This document shows, piece after piece, positions 17,049 through 29,159 of a DNA stretch of 64,000 nucleotides. Source of the DNA: Onchidella celtica (lineage: Eukaryota; Mollusca; Gastropoda; Systellommatophora; Onchidiidae); NCBI GenBank assembly GCA_963931925.1, contig OZ007569.1, positions 49,720,101 to 49,784,100 of the forward strand, written 5' to 3'. The position numbers and the translations under genes were made by a program. The notes beneath the pieces were generated by a model. The model searched no databases and had not been told where the DNA came from. It saw only the letters and a program-made list of their open reading frames with translations. How positions within the stretch are numbered: position 1 is the first letter of the stretch; the number at the start of each line of letters is the position of its first letter.

Positions 17049-17321
17049 ATGCGGGGCATTGCTACATCCAATTTTTTTTATTTTTTTTTCATTCTACCAC
17101 TTTTAAACTCTTCATTGGCCAGAACCGGCGCTGCACTGTGGCGACGACGTGCTGCTCCAGTTGTAACTGGGATCAGTGAAACAAAGGTAAATTTCCCAAA
17201 TGGGATTAAAGTAGTATGCAAATGCAAAAATGCCAATAAGTGGGTCTTGGTGAATCAGCTGAAAGTAAATTCGAAGACAAAACAATACGATTTTCAAGTG
17301 ATTAGGGACGTGAGGTGTTAA
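17049..17321 (+). CDS. hypothetical small protein frame, possibly secreted
   Basis: This is a 90-codon frame of unknown identity. It opens with a hydrophobic stretch rich in Phe and Leu (about residues 8-24) that could be a signal peptide. It continues with a basic patch (WRRR) and a Lys/Val-rich C-terminal half holding three cysteines (a CKC pair and the final residue). Part of the frame also sits behind a polypyrimidine tract and CAG (17119-17121), with a GTAAAT donor-like site at 17187, so it could include an exon. The hydrophobic start is largely encoded by poly-T and may be accidental. No homologue is recognised. Confidence 0.22.
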   Translation: MRGIATSNFFYFFFILPLLNSSLARTGAALWRRRAAPVVTGISETKVNFPNGIKVVCKCKNANKWVLVNQLKVNSKTKQYDFQVIRDVRC

Positions 17322-17588
17322 GCGAACTACCTGTGCTTGAGAAGAGCTGCTCAATTACTGCCAGCGAGAGTGAATTTCATTCTTCAAGACATCAAATTGT
17401 TGGCTGTATCAGGAAACTGGACATAACGTATTCACACAGCTACAGATGACAAACTTTTTTTTTTTTTTGTTTGCAAGACATTCTGTAAGTTCCTTTGTAT
17501 TTTCTTTCTCATGATTAGATTATATCACCATATTTCAAGTCTTTTTTTAACCGCCCCCATTTTTGCTTGTTGGCGAATTCTGATTTAA

Positions 17589-19040
17589 TAATAATAATAA
17601 TAAGTCATTTTTATAGCGCCTGATTCCACAGAAGAGTGCTCTAAAGCGCTTAACAGTTCTCTCAGTCACACAATACACATTTTCATCAAGCTATACATAA
17701 TCACTGTCTCAAGAATGTTACATATCCTGCGTATACGCTTTTGTAAACAACGCTGTTTGAAGTTTTCTTTTGAATTGGATCAAGCTGTTTGAATGTTTCA
17801 CATGATCAGTTAAGTCGTTCCACATTTTAGGTGCACACACCGAAAAAGCCCTTTCTCCCATGATTGTTCTTGATCTGGGCGCTACTAATAAATTTGCTTC
17901 TGCTGATCTCAATTTTTTGGGTGGAATGTATTTTTCAATGGGCTCTGAAATATATTCTGGTGAGCTTTGATTGAAACATTTAAACACAATGCATAAAATC
18001 TTAAACTGAATCCGCTCTCTAACAGGCAACCAATGAAGGTTTTGGAGAACTGGCTGAATATGTTCTGATGTTTTTGATAAAGTAACAAGTTAGCAGCCTT
18101 GTTCTGGATCTTTTGTAATCTATAAATAGTTGCCTCAGGGATACCAATGAGCGAAGAGTTGCAATAATCTAGATGACTGACAATAAATGCCTGGACCAGA
18201 ATCTTTGCGGTCTCTTCATCAATACATTTTCTGATCTTACTGATATTCCGCAAGTGAAAGTGCATTGTTTGGCAAAGTTTTGTAACATAGGTTTTCATGG
18301 ACAAGTCTGAGTCGAAATAGACGCCGAGGTTCTTAATGGCTCCAGATGTTACGTTGATGGTAGTACCGTCCAGATTTAAGTTATCAATTTTCACATTAGA
18401 TCTAGAATTTTTTGCTCCAAGTAAAATTATCTCAGTTTTGCTGTCATTGAGTTTGAGTTTATTGTCAAACATCCATTGCTTGACATCCTGTAAGCAGTTC
18501 TCGATGGCCTGGATCCGTTGCTGCTCATCACCCTGGCAGATGGGAATGTACACTTGGGTGTCATCAGCGTACAGGTGATTATCCAATCCATGACTGCTGA
18601 TGATGTCTGATAGGGGTGATGTGTACATGATGAACAGAATGGGCCCTAGGACAGAGCCTTGAGGCAGCCCATAGATAAGTGGTGCTGATGCTGATGTTAT
18701 TGTACCCCTTCCAGATGTTGAGGAATGAATGAGAACTGATTGTGATCGGTCAGTTAGGTAAGGCTTAATCCATTCTACTGCCTTCCTTCCAATCTTGAAA
18801 TAATATGATCTCGGTCGTGCTAAGAGTAGAGCCTGGTCAATCGTATCAAATGCAGCCCTGAGGTCAAGAAGAATGAGCGCCACACATTGTTTCTGGTCTG
18901 TATATCTGATGATGTCGTTGTGGACTCGCAAGAGGGCAGTTGCCGTAGAGATTTCATGAGAAGTTGTTCTTAATCTTAGGGACGTAAGAAAGGATCTTTT
19001 TTCGTGATCATTCAGTTGATTTATTGTGTATATTGTAGAA
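17589..19040 (-). mobile_element. CR1/L2-like LINE, 5'-truncated
   Basis: This is a non-LTR retrotransposon fragment read on the - strand. Its 3' terminus is an (ATT)n tail (17589-17607 on the + strand as AATAATAAT), preceded by the motif around AGCGCTTTAGAGCAC that is common near 3' ends of such LINEs. Upstream on the element is a reverse transcriptase frame that starts inside the RT domain, so the 5' half with the endonuclease is lost. The left edge of homology is approximate (about 19000-19070). The clade is inferred from the RT and the LHWLPV-type C-terminal motif. Confidence 0.85.
17718..19040 (-). pseudogene. LINE reverse transcriptase, truncated and frameshifted
   Basis: The frame holds RT motifs in the usual order: LDLRAAFDT (first catalytic Asp), GLPQGSVLGP, and LYADD with the catalytic Asp pair, followed by KLNDSKTE and a LQKIQNKAA segment typical of CR1/L2-group ORF2. 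After that segment the reading moves to another frame: the conserved tail LHWLPVRERIQFKIL continues in the frame closing at 17718 with the usual TALF ending. A frameshift therefore sits near 18075-18095. The N-terminal endonuclease and early RT are absent. It cannot encode a working protein as it stands. It would have reverse-transcribed its own RNA at the target site. Confidence 0.88.
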
Positions 19041-19096
19041 AACACTAAAAATAACTTACTTTTCTCAGACTGAGTTCTTGTGAAAAGTGCAACCAA

Positions 19097-21364
19097 GTGA
19101 TAAATGTCAGTGCATCACTAGTCATACATTACGGTGCCAAGAGGGTTAAAGAACTAAAGTTTAATTAGTTGAGAAAAGAAATACATTTCAGGTAAACCAG
19201 TTTTTTTTTCCCTTTCCCTGGGCAAACTTAGGGTAAGTTAAGTCCTTCCTACTTGTGAGATTTCATGACTGACAGCATCGGAGTCTTAATGGTGAAGCGA
19301 GAAAAGAGCCTGATTTACGAGCGCGCATTTATGGAAACCAGACACATTCATTTCTGCCTGCGTTTTCTTGGAGTCTTCTGGCCCTGTGAGTTCACACCAT
19401 TGCTTTTTTGGCAAGTATGATTGAAGATGGGCGTCAAATGTTGAAATGTACACATATAAGCCAATATCAGTTCTGGGATCTCTTCTTGTTTTCTCCAACA
19501 CCACCCTCCCCCCCCCCCACACACACACACATACACACACACCACCACCCCAAAAGAATTTTTTTAAATGGCGAAATAGAGTGAAGGCGGAAAAGATAAG
19601 ATTACTCGACAATTGTGAGATATTTTACCAGATCTGTTATCCCGGCATGAAATAACATTGTAGTCTGGGCGGTCGGTTCAAGATATTAAAAAGAGAAAAC
19701 CAGACATTTGCATTAAACGTAAATTTGGTTTCATTGAAGCGAATGTCCACCCCAGACAGCTCCTCTTACTTTTGACTGTGTTTACGAAAAAGCTTTTTTA
19801 CCATTTGTTTTTATTGGGAATTTTAAGGCAAGTTCAAGCTGCTGTTTTGTCTGGGAGAAAGACTCATATTACACTATTTAATGCATGAGGAAAATGTTTG
19901 CGTGTTGTTGTTGTTTTTTTAAAGCTGGGAACGCAAGTGCTGTGGATCCGTGGATGATGCACATGACCTTGTCGCAAATGATCCTAGGTTCTGATCATTT
20001 GTTCTGTTTTTAAAGCATTCACCTACCAGTGTACTGTCTGGGGCTAAAATCGCTGATAAAGACCCATCTTCTGAAAAGGGACCTGATCTCCTTCCCTAAT
20101 AAGAAAGGCTTGATAGTAAGTCACACAGAAAAGGTTTATGTGGAGATTGTGTTAATGAGGTCTTACCAAAGAGACAGTGATGTAAACTATTGCCTCATGT
20201 CAGTTTATTTCCTTGAAAAACGTGTTATTCTCATGTCTGAAGTCCAGTTCTGACCGGCGTTGAGTATTAACTCAATTACCACATGATTTGATTGTTATTT
20301 TATTGTCAGTAATCAGACAATATTGACTTTATTGATTGCATCATTAATCATTTCTACATACTATCTTGGCCAGTACAGTGTGAAGTCAAGACGTCTCGCT
20401 GGGACAGTGATCCTGCCTCCATTTCTGACATAGACTATTTTGATAATGTGGCTAATTTTTCTTTCAGTAGTTATGTATGACGTAGAAAACTGAATGTTCT
20501 CTTGCGGGAGACAACAGTGACATCCACACAGACTCAGACCATTCACAGTATTTTGTGGAGTGTTATATAACAAGCACATCACACGGCTATTTATAAGCGT
20601 TTTCGTTCATGAATGATTATGCGCATCAGTTTATAGGCAATTAAACCTAACTTGGTATCTTTTTCTGCCCCATGTTTTCAAGAACGTCAGCTAGGTCATA
20701 TCTACAGATTTCGTACAAATGGAAGAACCAGCGCTCTGCAAGCCAATTTCAGGGATGATCCGGCTCAGGCTGAACAAGGCGTAGATTTTTGTGTATGGTC
20801 GCCATTGGAAAAAATCATATCAACACGGTGACAAACAACTCGATTGAAGGCTTTACTTGAGTGGTTGGTTATACTTTCTAAGTTCCATTTCTGCAATTTA
20901 AGGTCTCCGTTTGTTCTGTAGTATTTTTTGTTGTTTTTTTTCGGCTGTCTGTTCTCTTGTCAGTTTCCTAGCATACAAAAAATTCGTCTTATTGATCTTC
21001 TTTATTAATGGAACCCAAATTTCTGATCTTCGCCGAGAAAAAAAAAACAAAAACAAAAAAAGTTCAGCCCCCGTCGCTCGGTAGAAACATAGCCTTCCAA
21101 ATAACTAGAGAGATTCAGCGTCACTGTATCTGTATCAGTCCTGACAACAAGGGAAAAGAATTCAAACAGGAGTGTCACCATTGGCAGCACAAACAGCAAG
21201 CCTGTCGTATTAAGTTTTGTCTTAATCCATTTCTAATGGGGATTTGATGGCGGAGGAGAAACGTGAGTCGTAGACTAGAGATTTCCATCCAATGGCGCGG
21301 TGACAACGGTTGTTCTACAGGGTATATCATTAACAACATGCCGCCTTGGTGAGTCGATAAATGT
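19097..21364. other. non-coding, no gene seen
   Basis: No gene is supported. The stretch includes a poly-C/(CA)n tract at about 19508-19545, and otherwise unremarkable AT-rich sequence. Confidence 0.45.
19508..19545. repeat. poly-C and (CA)n microsatellite
   Basis: A run of C is followed by ACACACACAC with one ATAC interruption. Confidence 0.9.
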
Positions 21365-21615
21365 GGTCTTTCCACGCAGACATCAGAAAAAGGGTCTTAC
21401 CACAGGAATTTGAAAACGGCAGTTTGAGAATGAGGAAAATTGGTCTTTCCATGCAGATGTCACATACTCGATCACAGCAGTCTGAAAACGGCCATGATAG
21501 AAAAGGAAAAAAAAAAGGAAAGGGGGGGGGGTAGAGGCTTCCTGTGCCAACATCAAATGAAGGTGCTTGACCATAGGAATCTAACAGGGGCGATGACAGA
21601 AGAAGGAGAAGAAGA
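21365..21615. repeat. degenerate tandem repeat, about 75-95-bp unit
   Basis: Three imperfect units each have the order TGGTCTTTCCAYGCAGA...CA, then ...CCACAGGAATTTGAAAACGG or a relative, then a purine-rich GAAAA/GAAGAAG end. They begin near 21366, 21442 and 21538. The copies are diverged and separated by purine runs. Confidence 0.5.
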
Positions 21616-24600
21616 AGAAAAAAGAAAACCAAAGAGACACACATCATTGTATAATTCCTCTCTGTCATGGGAAATTCGTACATTGTGAAAATGAAGTTTT
21701 CAAATCAGCATGGCGCAAATCTACGAGCAGCACACCTCACTATGCGCGTGATCGCCACCACCATATGATTCTGACACCGCCGTTGACAACTCTGCATTGA
21801 CAAGCCCAGATCAGACATACTGTACCACACAAATGATACACCTGTAGGCGGCGGACTTAACTGGAATGCCTCATGGCCTTGCCGTTGATTGATTTTGGAC
21901 GAGGACATCATTTAAATTAACGTCCACTAAGCAACCACAGGGTGCTCTAGCAATAGGATTACAATTGCTTAGACGACGACTACTACCGCTCCCTCGGGTA
22001 ATCAGTCTCCATGCTACAGTACACGATTCATAGATATTATCGAACCATTCTTCTATATTATCGATCCCCCGGCCTTCCCTTGTAGTTGTACAGCCCCCCC
22101 ACACACGGCTTGAAAACAGCGAAATCCAAATCAGTGTGTCAGTGGTAGAGATGTCATTGATTGAAATGGATTAGCTGCTGTACTATCTCTCCCTCCCCTG
22201 TTCGATACATCCTCTCTTGCTCTATCCTCAATCCCCAATTCATGTCACGTTGTCTCCGCCCTCTGTCCTTCACTGTTTGTGAATGTAACAGCACGTGCAC
22301 ACGCTCGCGACGCCAGGGAGGTTTATGTATCGATGAGATCACAGACTTACTACACTTTCACCACCTCGTTTGACGGTATTAACGTAGAAATCGCGCTGCA
22401 TTGTTCAAGTGACCGAAGGGGCCGTAAATATCGATTGAGATAAAACAAACACAATAGAAAAGTCTGGTGTGTGTATTGACACGCTGTAAAATGTCCTTAC
22501 TGGAGACGGGGAGCTCGTGAGTACTCGCGGATACAGTCATGATTCTGAACATTACTTAAAAAAAAAAAAAAAGAGATAATGAAAGTTTTCAGACAACACT
22601 GAAAGAAGAGAACAGAACAAACAAGAGAGTAAAGACGTATTAAAAAAGCATTAAGGAACAGGGATGGAGAAGTAAATAGGCATTATACCCACCCATTTAA
22701 ATAGTCGTGAGCACACACACGCACGCAAAACAATGCGGATTGAGAAAGAGAGGGTGGCATAGACAGTGCGAGAGTTTGTAGGTAGAAAACCTCGGTCGTC
22801 CAAAAGAGGAGATGAAAGATAACGGCAAGAAAGAAAAAAAAAAGTGGAGAGATGGAAGTCTAGGAATGGCTTTATTAACTCTGACACCAAAGGGGACACG
22901 CCCATGAATTATTTATTCAGTGTAAGATCGCTGTCAAGATCTACTGAATTCTACGAAGGGGGGGGGGGGGGAGGAGGGGGAAGCAAGCAATGTAATTAGG
23001 ACATTCGTATTTCGAAGGAAACAGTGACATTCTCTCTTCACATACATATACATTACGCGTACAATGTTTTTTCTTGGCGATTGGCTGAAACCAGGGAGCA
23101 AGATATTGTCAACAAAAAGAGTCACTAATGGAATTTGAGTAAGATGAAATAGCGAGTCCATCTGCAGTTGTCATGGCTTTGTTTGATCATCGCCAAAGTA
23201 CAGTTAAACAAAGAGGGCTGATGCAAGTTGACGCTGATCGAGGAATAAGTAAATAGGAGTAGGACGTTCATTAAAGTGTGTGTGTGTGGAAAGGAAAGGA
23301 GGGCGAGCAGAAGACATTAAATTTTGACAACAGAAAACATGAAATGGGAAAAAAGTGTGTGAGAGAGGGGGAGGGGCATTGGAGAGTACCCTCATAATAA
23401 TTATTTTCAAGTATTTGAGGAGAGTGGGGGGTGTTTCTGATTCTAGATATCACTGACGATTGGACCATGTAGCCAAAATGCAATAGTGCCGAAGTGTTTT
23501 TTTTTTTTTTTTTGCTTTCATGTGACCAATTTGTGGCCAGTCTCCAAAAATATTATGGTGGCCATTTCTGCCAAATACCCAAACCTAAAACGGACAAATA
23601 CGGAAGAGGGGCAAAATTCCAAGGAAAATGATGAAGAAAAAAAAACATATGAGAGTCAACAGCAACAACATTCAATCCAGTGGAGGATTATGTCAGATAA
23701 ATGGCCTGGTATAATCACTTCCTTCTCATATCTTCCCCCAAATCCCCTATTGCTCTGCTGCCTACGTCTGAGAAACGACGTTGCTATAATGCCAATGTGA
23801 TTGCAGTTCCTTCTCGGCAATACGTGAAAGCTTAGCAGAGTTCTCACGTCTTGCAACGGTCTACGCAAAGTTCACTTCCTCAGCGCGATGTTTTCTTGAG
23901 AAGGGCCGCCCACAATAGGCTGATGAGCTCAATAAACGGTCTTATTCCCTTCAGCTCAAAAAGCTCCTTCATCCAGCTTGAGGCCTTCTAGTGGCCTACG
24001 GAATGGATGGCATGCTCGCACCGAGATCCCTCAGAGGTGAATTCGGAGCTCCACAACTATGACATGGACATTTTTTGTTATGACATGGACATTTTTTGTT
24101 GTCCTGAAACACATTAATGGCTTGAATTTCCAACACGAAAGGGCTCAGAATGAGACAGTGCAAAACTGACATGCACATTTGATCATAAATCCATTAATGG
24201 CTGTGTAATTATAGTGCAAGAAATCAGACAGCCTTCCTCACCTTGTGGGTCTCTCAAAGTGCCATTTCGTACATACAGCTGTTCTGGATGAAAGTCATTG
24301 TTGCTGATTAGTCTCTTGGATGCCAAGGACGATGTTATGGATTTGGTCAACATGGTATTTCATTTATGAAAGATCACATAATCCTCTAAATTTCTGTGAG
24401 CCACACCCAAGAAAATCTTTAGGCCCTTAATCCAGTGAACAGATGACACTTGAATCATTCGAAGTGAATTCTATTCTTTCTGTGCCTTTAGAGTTCAAAT
24501 ATATTCGAATTTTGTCAGAGGACTCAGTTATTTTGGCATTCTGTGTCAATGAGAGGTAGGGTCCTAGGTGTCGCTTATTTGGTTGACAGATTTCTAAACC

Positions 24601-25926
24601 TGTCACAGAGAAATTGGTCTACAAAACACACAGAATCAAGTACAGACAATTACAGTACTGACTCACTGATTTGGGACTCTGGTTATACGCAGCTGAGAGG
24701 CTTCAGTTCACGAATGATTTCCCAAACTGAGAGGTGGATGAGATGGGTGCTAAGATTTCACAAGTCTGTGATTGAACAATGGGCGACGGCACAAAATACA
24801 TTACGAAATGTTGTCGTGATCCTCTGTGCCCGGGCGTTAGTGTAGAGAATTTAATAAAGCCTGGATGAAGATGATGGAAAGTGGTAAAGGCGCAAGGCGG
24901 TGTTTTAATGTCGAAGAATGTACGAAGCCCTCGATCCCGTCTCGCATGTTACCGTAACATATTATTGTATTATCTTCTTTTGTAGTAGCAGGTGAAGAAT
25001 GTCACTACTGCGGAAATAAGATTCCACAATTTTTACTTTGAGAGAACTCGTTCACCGGCGTGAACAAAGTGGGATGCTATGTTTTCTGGTTCAAAAAGCT
25101 GTTTGCATTTCGTGGGGTCAGCAATAGGAAAATGAAAATGCAGGTTTCGTCGAGGATATTATCTTAATCTCTTTTTCAGTCATTCAATTGAGACCAAAAA
25201 GGGCAGTTGTTGCTCCTAACGCGATCTCCAAAATAACAATTTGGGCACAGGCATTTGATGGGACGCTTTTTGAAGGATCGGTGATAGACAACTTCTAAAA
25301 CGATTATTGCAAGTGGTTAGGTTTTATTCCCGAAAAAGTACGGGAGGGAGGGGGGGGGGGGGGGGGCTTTCTGAACAGAAAGCATGAGATTCATTGTTTC
25401 AATTGTCGCATATTTTGTATTTCTTTTCATTTGTATGTTTTTTGTTGTTTTTGTTTTTATTTTGATCTCAAAACTAAGTGCCTGGCGGCCGGAGATAAAG
25501 TGCATGGCCTGATGATGCAAACACGAAATCCATCCCACGAGACTGGACGACCTCTCGGGCCAAATATGTGTAGGGGTGGCGAGCGTTCACTCAGTCACCA
25601 TCCTGGGCTTTCATTTACATACTTGGTCAGGGCGGCAGAATAACCAGCAAGAGTAATCGGGAAAAACGGCGAGATGGGGGTTTCATTTAGTACATTATGC
25701 TGAAGTTTGGTCCCGCGCGGTTTGTTTCGGAAAGCCCGGCCTAGGTTATGTTTTAATATAGAGTGGCATTTCACACGTGTAAAGCATTAATATGTTTATG
25801 TAACAGAAGCGATTGTTTTCTATTGTTTGCACTCTGGTGGGCGATTCAGACTGGTCCATGGAGCTTTGCACTCAGGGGAAGTAACTCTGTCAACCTCTGT
25901 AAAGGCCACGTGTTCCTATTTATCTG

Positions 25927-25930
<4 letters not shown>
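21616..25930. other. non-coding, no gene seen
   Basis: No gene is supported. The stretch contains poly-A (22557-22572), poly-G (22960-22972), poly-T (23498-23513), poly-G (25349-25368) and a 21-bp tandem duplication at 24058-24099. Confidence 0.45.
24058..24099. repeat. perfect 21-bp tandem duplication
   Basis: TATGACATGGACATTTTTTGT occurs twice head to tail without a mismatch, which suggests a recent slippage or duplication. Confidence 0.85.
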
Positions 25931-26009
<79 letters not shown>

Positions 26010-26037
26010 CCCCATTTCTCTCTCTTTCTCTCCCTGT
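25931..26037. repeat. (CT)n microsatellite
   Basis: About 76 bases of pure CT repeat are followed by an imperfect CT/CCCT extension. Confidence 0.95.
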
Positions 26038-26214
26038 CCCTCTCACTCCCTGAGAAAACACCAGTTATTCAAATAAATGAGCCAAGGGTTTTGTCTTTCT
26101 TGGAAAGTTTGCAGACTGGACTTATAGCAGTCTGTAGGACATGTCGTTTTGCAGGCAGTATGTATTGACGAAAGTCACGGAAGATTTTCGTCCAGGAGTG
26201 CGGTTGATCTGTAC

Positions 26215-26400
26215 ACTTCATAGTTATAGGCGGTTGCCGTGATCCAGGAAACCTGTCTTTCTGTCACAGACAATTGTCACCCAGGAAATTGGTCTCTCTG
26301 TATGTTCGATAGTCACAGACGATTGTGATCCAGGAGAGCTGTCTCACTCTGTATTAGATAGTCGTCTCTCAGTGTATTAAGTAGCCACAGAAGTTGTCAT
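26215..26400. repeat. degenerate tandem repeat, about 60-bp unit
   Basis: Three or four diverged units share GTCACAGACRATTGT, GATCCAGGARA and CTGTCTYWCTGT segments in the same order. Confidence 0.5.
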
Positions 26401-27695
26401 CCTTTTGGAAGTTACAATTCCAGCAAGATTTCTGAAGTGGCTAATTCAGCCCCTACCAACCCTAGAAAAAGTTCCACAAACGCCAAAAACGCTTTGGTCG
26501 TGAGGACCTCATCGACGAACGATGTTATAGGATTGATTTTTACACGTTTTCCGTCTTTGTTTTCTGAGATTTTGAGATTTGCACACTATAATACTGAATT
26601 GCGTGCAACTGAACAGGGTCGTTTGGGTTTAAGGTGGGTAGAGAATGCGAAAGATGCAAGACATGAGGATACAGAGAAGCTTAGGACGATTTAAGTAAGT
26701 TCCTGAACATCTAAGCTGTTATTAGTCACGACCTGCTAAGTATCTTGTCAACCGCACTTTGTCTGTCGGTAGGGCCAAACCTCATGTTAAGTATATAACA
26801 GGGCAATACGCGAGCTTAACAACGTAATTATTGTTGTAATCTTCGTGACTCGTTGCTTCTGATAGTGGATTTGAGGGTTGAGGTCGACCATGTCCTGTCC
26901 ATGGTTAGTATATGAACTTTTTGTGCTGAATGCAGTGATTTCAGATTGATAATGCTAAATTTTTTTAACTGCAGTGCATAGACGGATGAACGGCCGCAGT
27001 TTGCCCCCCCCCTCCCCCCCCCCCCCGGATAAAACAATGACATAGCAACGCTGTCTTAACAAAGTGAAATGAAACTCCTTAGTGAATTTCCATCTGCCTT
27101 TGCTCCCTCTTTCCAACTGATTTTACTTCTATAATGTAGTTGTTAATTAAACGAAACGCTGCCCGCATAAATCGCGGTAGAGAATCAGTTGGTGAGTATG
27201 ATAATGAATTTCATTTCAGGACAAGGAAATAATCTATCACTGGCTAATGGAGAATCCGTGAAAATAGTGTTAGGCCACAGGTAGCAAGAATAATGAAAAT
27301 AGTAGGTTTAATATCAGGAACGGTAGTACAGTGGAACGTTTTCTCTGGTGCTTTGTCTGTGTAGTGTGCACACAAACAAGACGCCCCACCCCCCACCCCC
27401 CACCCCCCAATGCATATCGAACTTTCAGTCACAGCGAACAAATGTGCACATCTTGTCCAGAAATGCGGTCTGTTGTACACACCCAAAGAGTGTGCTGGTT
27501 TCAGGCCATTTCAGTATCGACCACTGAAATTACACCGTTTAAGGTCAAACTTGGAGTAACTGAGGTAATGGCAGGACCGTAGTTACATCAGTTGCGATAC
27601 CAACAGTATCTATCGCAATTAGTAAAACTGATGCGAATAGCAGGTTGATAATTACTATTAAAAAATACCGGTATTAAATATATTGAACAACTTGC
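26401..27695. other. non-coding, no gene seen
   Basis: No gene is supported. Poly-C runs lie near 27004-27026 and a (CCCCCAC)n stretch at about 27385-27408. Confidence 0.45.
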
Positions 27696-27895
27696 NNNNN
27701 NNNNNNNNNNNNNNNNNNNNNNNNNNNNNNNNNNNNNNNNNNNNNNNNNNNNNNNNNNNNNNNNNNNNNNNNNNNNNNNNNNNNNNNNNNNNNNNNNNNN
27801 NNNNNNNNNNNNNNNNNNNNNNNNNNNNNNNNNNNNNNNNNNNNNNNNNNNNNNNNNNNNNNNNNNNNNNNNNNNNNNNNNNNNNNNNNNNNNNN
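27696..27895. other. assembly gap (200 N)
   Basis: Exactly 200 undetermined bases. The right edge enters a CT microsatellite, which is the likely reason for the break. The true gap size is unknown. Confidence 0.99.
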
Positions 27896-27931
<36 letters not shown>

Positions 27932-28052
27932 ACTCTCTCTCTCTCTCTCTCTCTCTTCTTCTCTCTCTCTCTCTCTCCTTCCCTCCCCCCTCCCCTCTCT
28001 CTCTCTCTCTCTCCCTCTCTCTCTGTGTGTCACTGTCTTTCTCTCTGTGTCT
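27896..28052. repeat. (CT)n microsatellite at gap edge
   Basis: A CT-rich tract with CTTCT, CCTCCC and GTGT interruptions abuts the N gap. Confidence 0.95.
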
Positions 28053-28240
28053 CTCCGAAATCAGATATTCAATGGAGAGATTGGCAAGAAAAATATTCAA
28101 TAAGCCACGAACGCTGTTTGTATGTTTGTCAAGGCTAATTGTTTTTTTTCAGTTGTTTTTTTTTTTTTGACAGGTTTTCATTGGTGCGAAATGTAGACAA
28201 GTGTGATGTTTCTCTTTATTATTATTACTAGCAAGTATAC

Positions 28241-28255
28241 CCGTTCTACGAACGG
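28241..28255 (-). terminator. Helitron 3' terminal hairpin
   Basis: CCGTTC-TAC-GAACGG forms a 6-bp stem with a 3-base loop. It precedes GTATACTTG and the terminal CTAG on the - strand. In Helitrons this hairpin marks the transposition end point. Confidence 0.75.
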
Positions 28256-28525
28256 ACACAGTGACAAAAACTTGTTAGTTGAGTACCTAAAAAGCTATAA
28301 CGAAATACCACATATAATGAAAAAAAAAGAAAAAAGACGCAAATATATGGACTGAAAAAAAAATGTTAGTGTATAATAAGCCGCACAAATATCTCCTGAA
28401 AAAGAGTAAGTTAAGAACAAAATGTAGTGGGGTTTTTTGGTTGTTGTTTTTTTTGTTTTTGAGGAGATGAAAAAAAAGGTATAGTGGAGTGAAGAAATGA
28501 TCTGATGTAAATAGCCCATGTTGGA

Positions 28526-28551
28526 ATCATATTATAAAGGAGCTAGCGCCA
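28526..28551 (+). repeat. 26-bp inverted repeat, left copy
   Basis: The 26 bases beginning ATCATATTATAAAGGAGCTA match the reverse complement of 30600-30625 with one mismatch (A against T). It lies about 300 bases inside the Helitron 3' end and just beyond the helicase stop codon. Confidence 0.9.
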
Positions 28552-28583
28552 TATAATAAAAGGTACAAACATCACTTACCACA

Positions 28584-29136
28584 TCAGTTGCGGAGAATCT
28601 CACTGTAAACAATGTTGTCTGTATATACTCCGGGATGATCAGGAAATTGTTGTGCATGCACTCTCAGATTTTCTTTTGTTCCAACTCTACTCAGAGCGAC
28701 GTATAATTGCCCATGGCTAAAAAAAGGGTGTGTTCAAGGCCACACCAATTCTTTGTAATGTTTGCCCTTGTGCTTTGTTAGCAGTTATAGAAAATGCAAC
28801 ACGAACTGGAAACTGTTTTCTCTTCATTTGAAATGGAAATGTATTTTCCGATGGTATCAGAGGAATGCGTGGAGTAAATATTCTTTTCCCAGCATGTGGC
28901 CCAGATGCAATTGTGGCATCAATGACGTGAGCATGGAGTTGATCTACAACATATCGAGTTCCATTGCAATGACCGTTGTGAGGGTCCAGGTTACGAAGCA
29001 GCATCACAATACAGTGGCGTTTGAGAGATAGACGATGAGGAGGAAGCCCCGATGGACAAAGTTTGTTGATGAATTCTAATGGATACTGATGTTCATTCTC
29101 TTCCACCGAATCTACACTGTCATAAATTCTCTCTTG
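28584..29136 (-). pseudogene. Helitron helicase C-terminal fragment
   Basis: This is the C-terminal part of a Pif1-like Helitron helicase, which unwinds DNA during rolling-circle transposition. Visible in order on the - strand are ERIYDSVDSVEEN, QYPLEFINKLCPSGLPPHRL, a LLRNLDPHNGHCNGTRYVV segment, FSITANKAQGQTLQRIGVAL (the conserved helicase motif around a QGQTL core), and then SHGQLYVALSRV and YSEILRN before the stop. Between GVALNTPFF and SHGQLY the frame is broken by one extra base in a run of seven A (28719-28725 on the + strand). This could be a true mutation or a homopolymer error. The nuclease and the helicase ATP-binding motifs are missing. Confidence 0.9.
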
Positions 29137-29159
29137 TTGACATTATGATACGTCATCGA

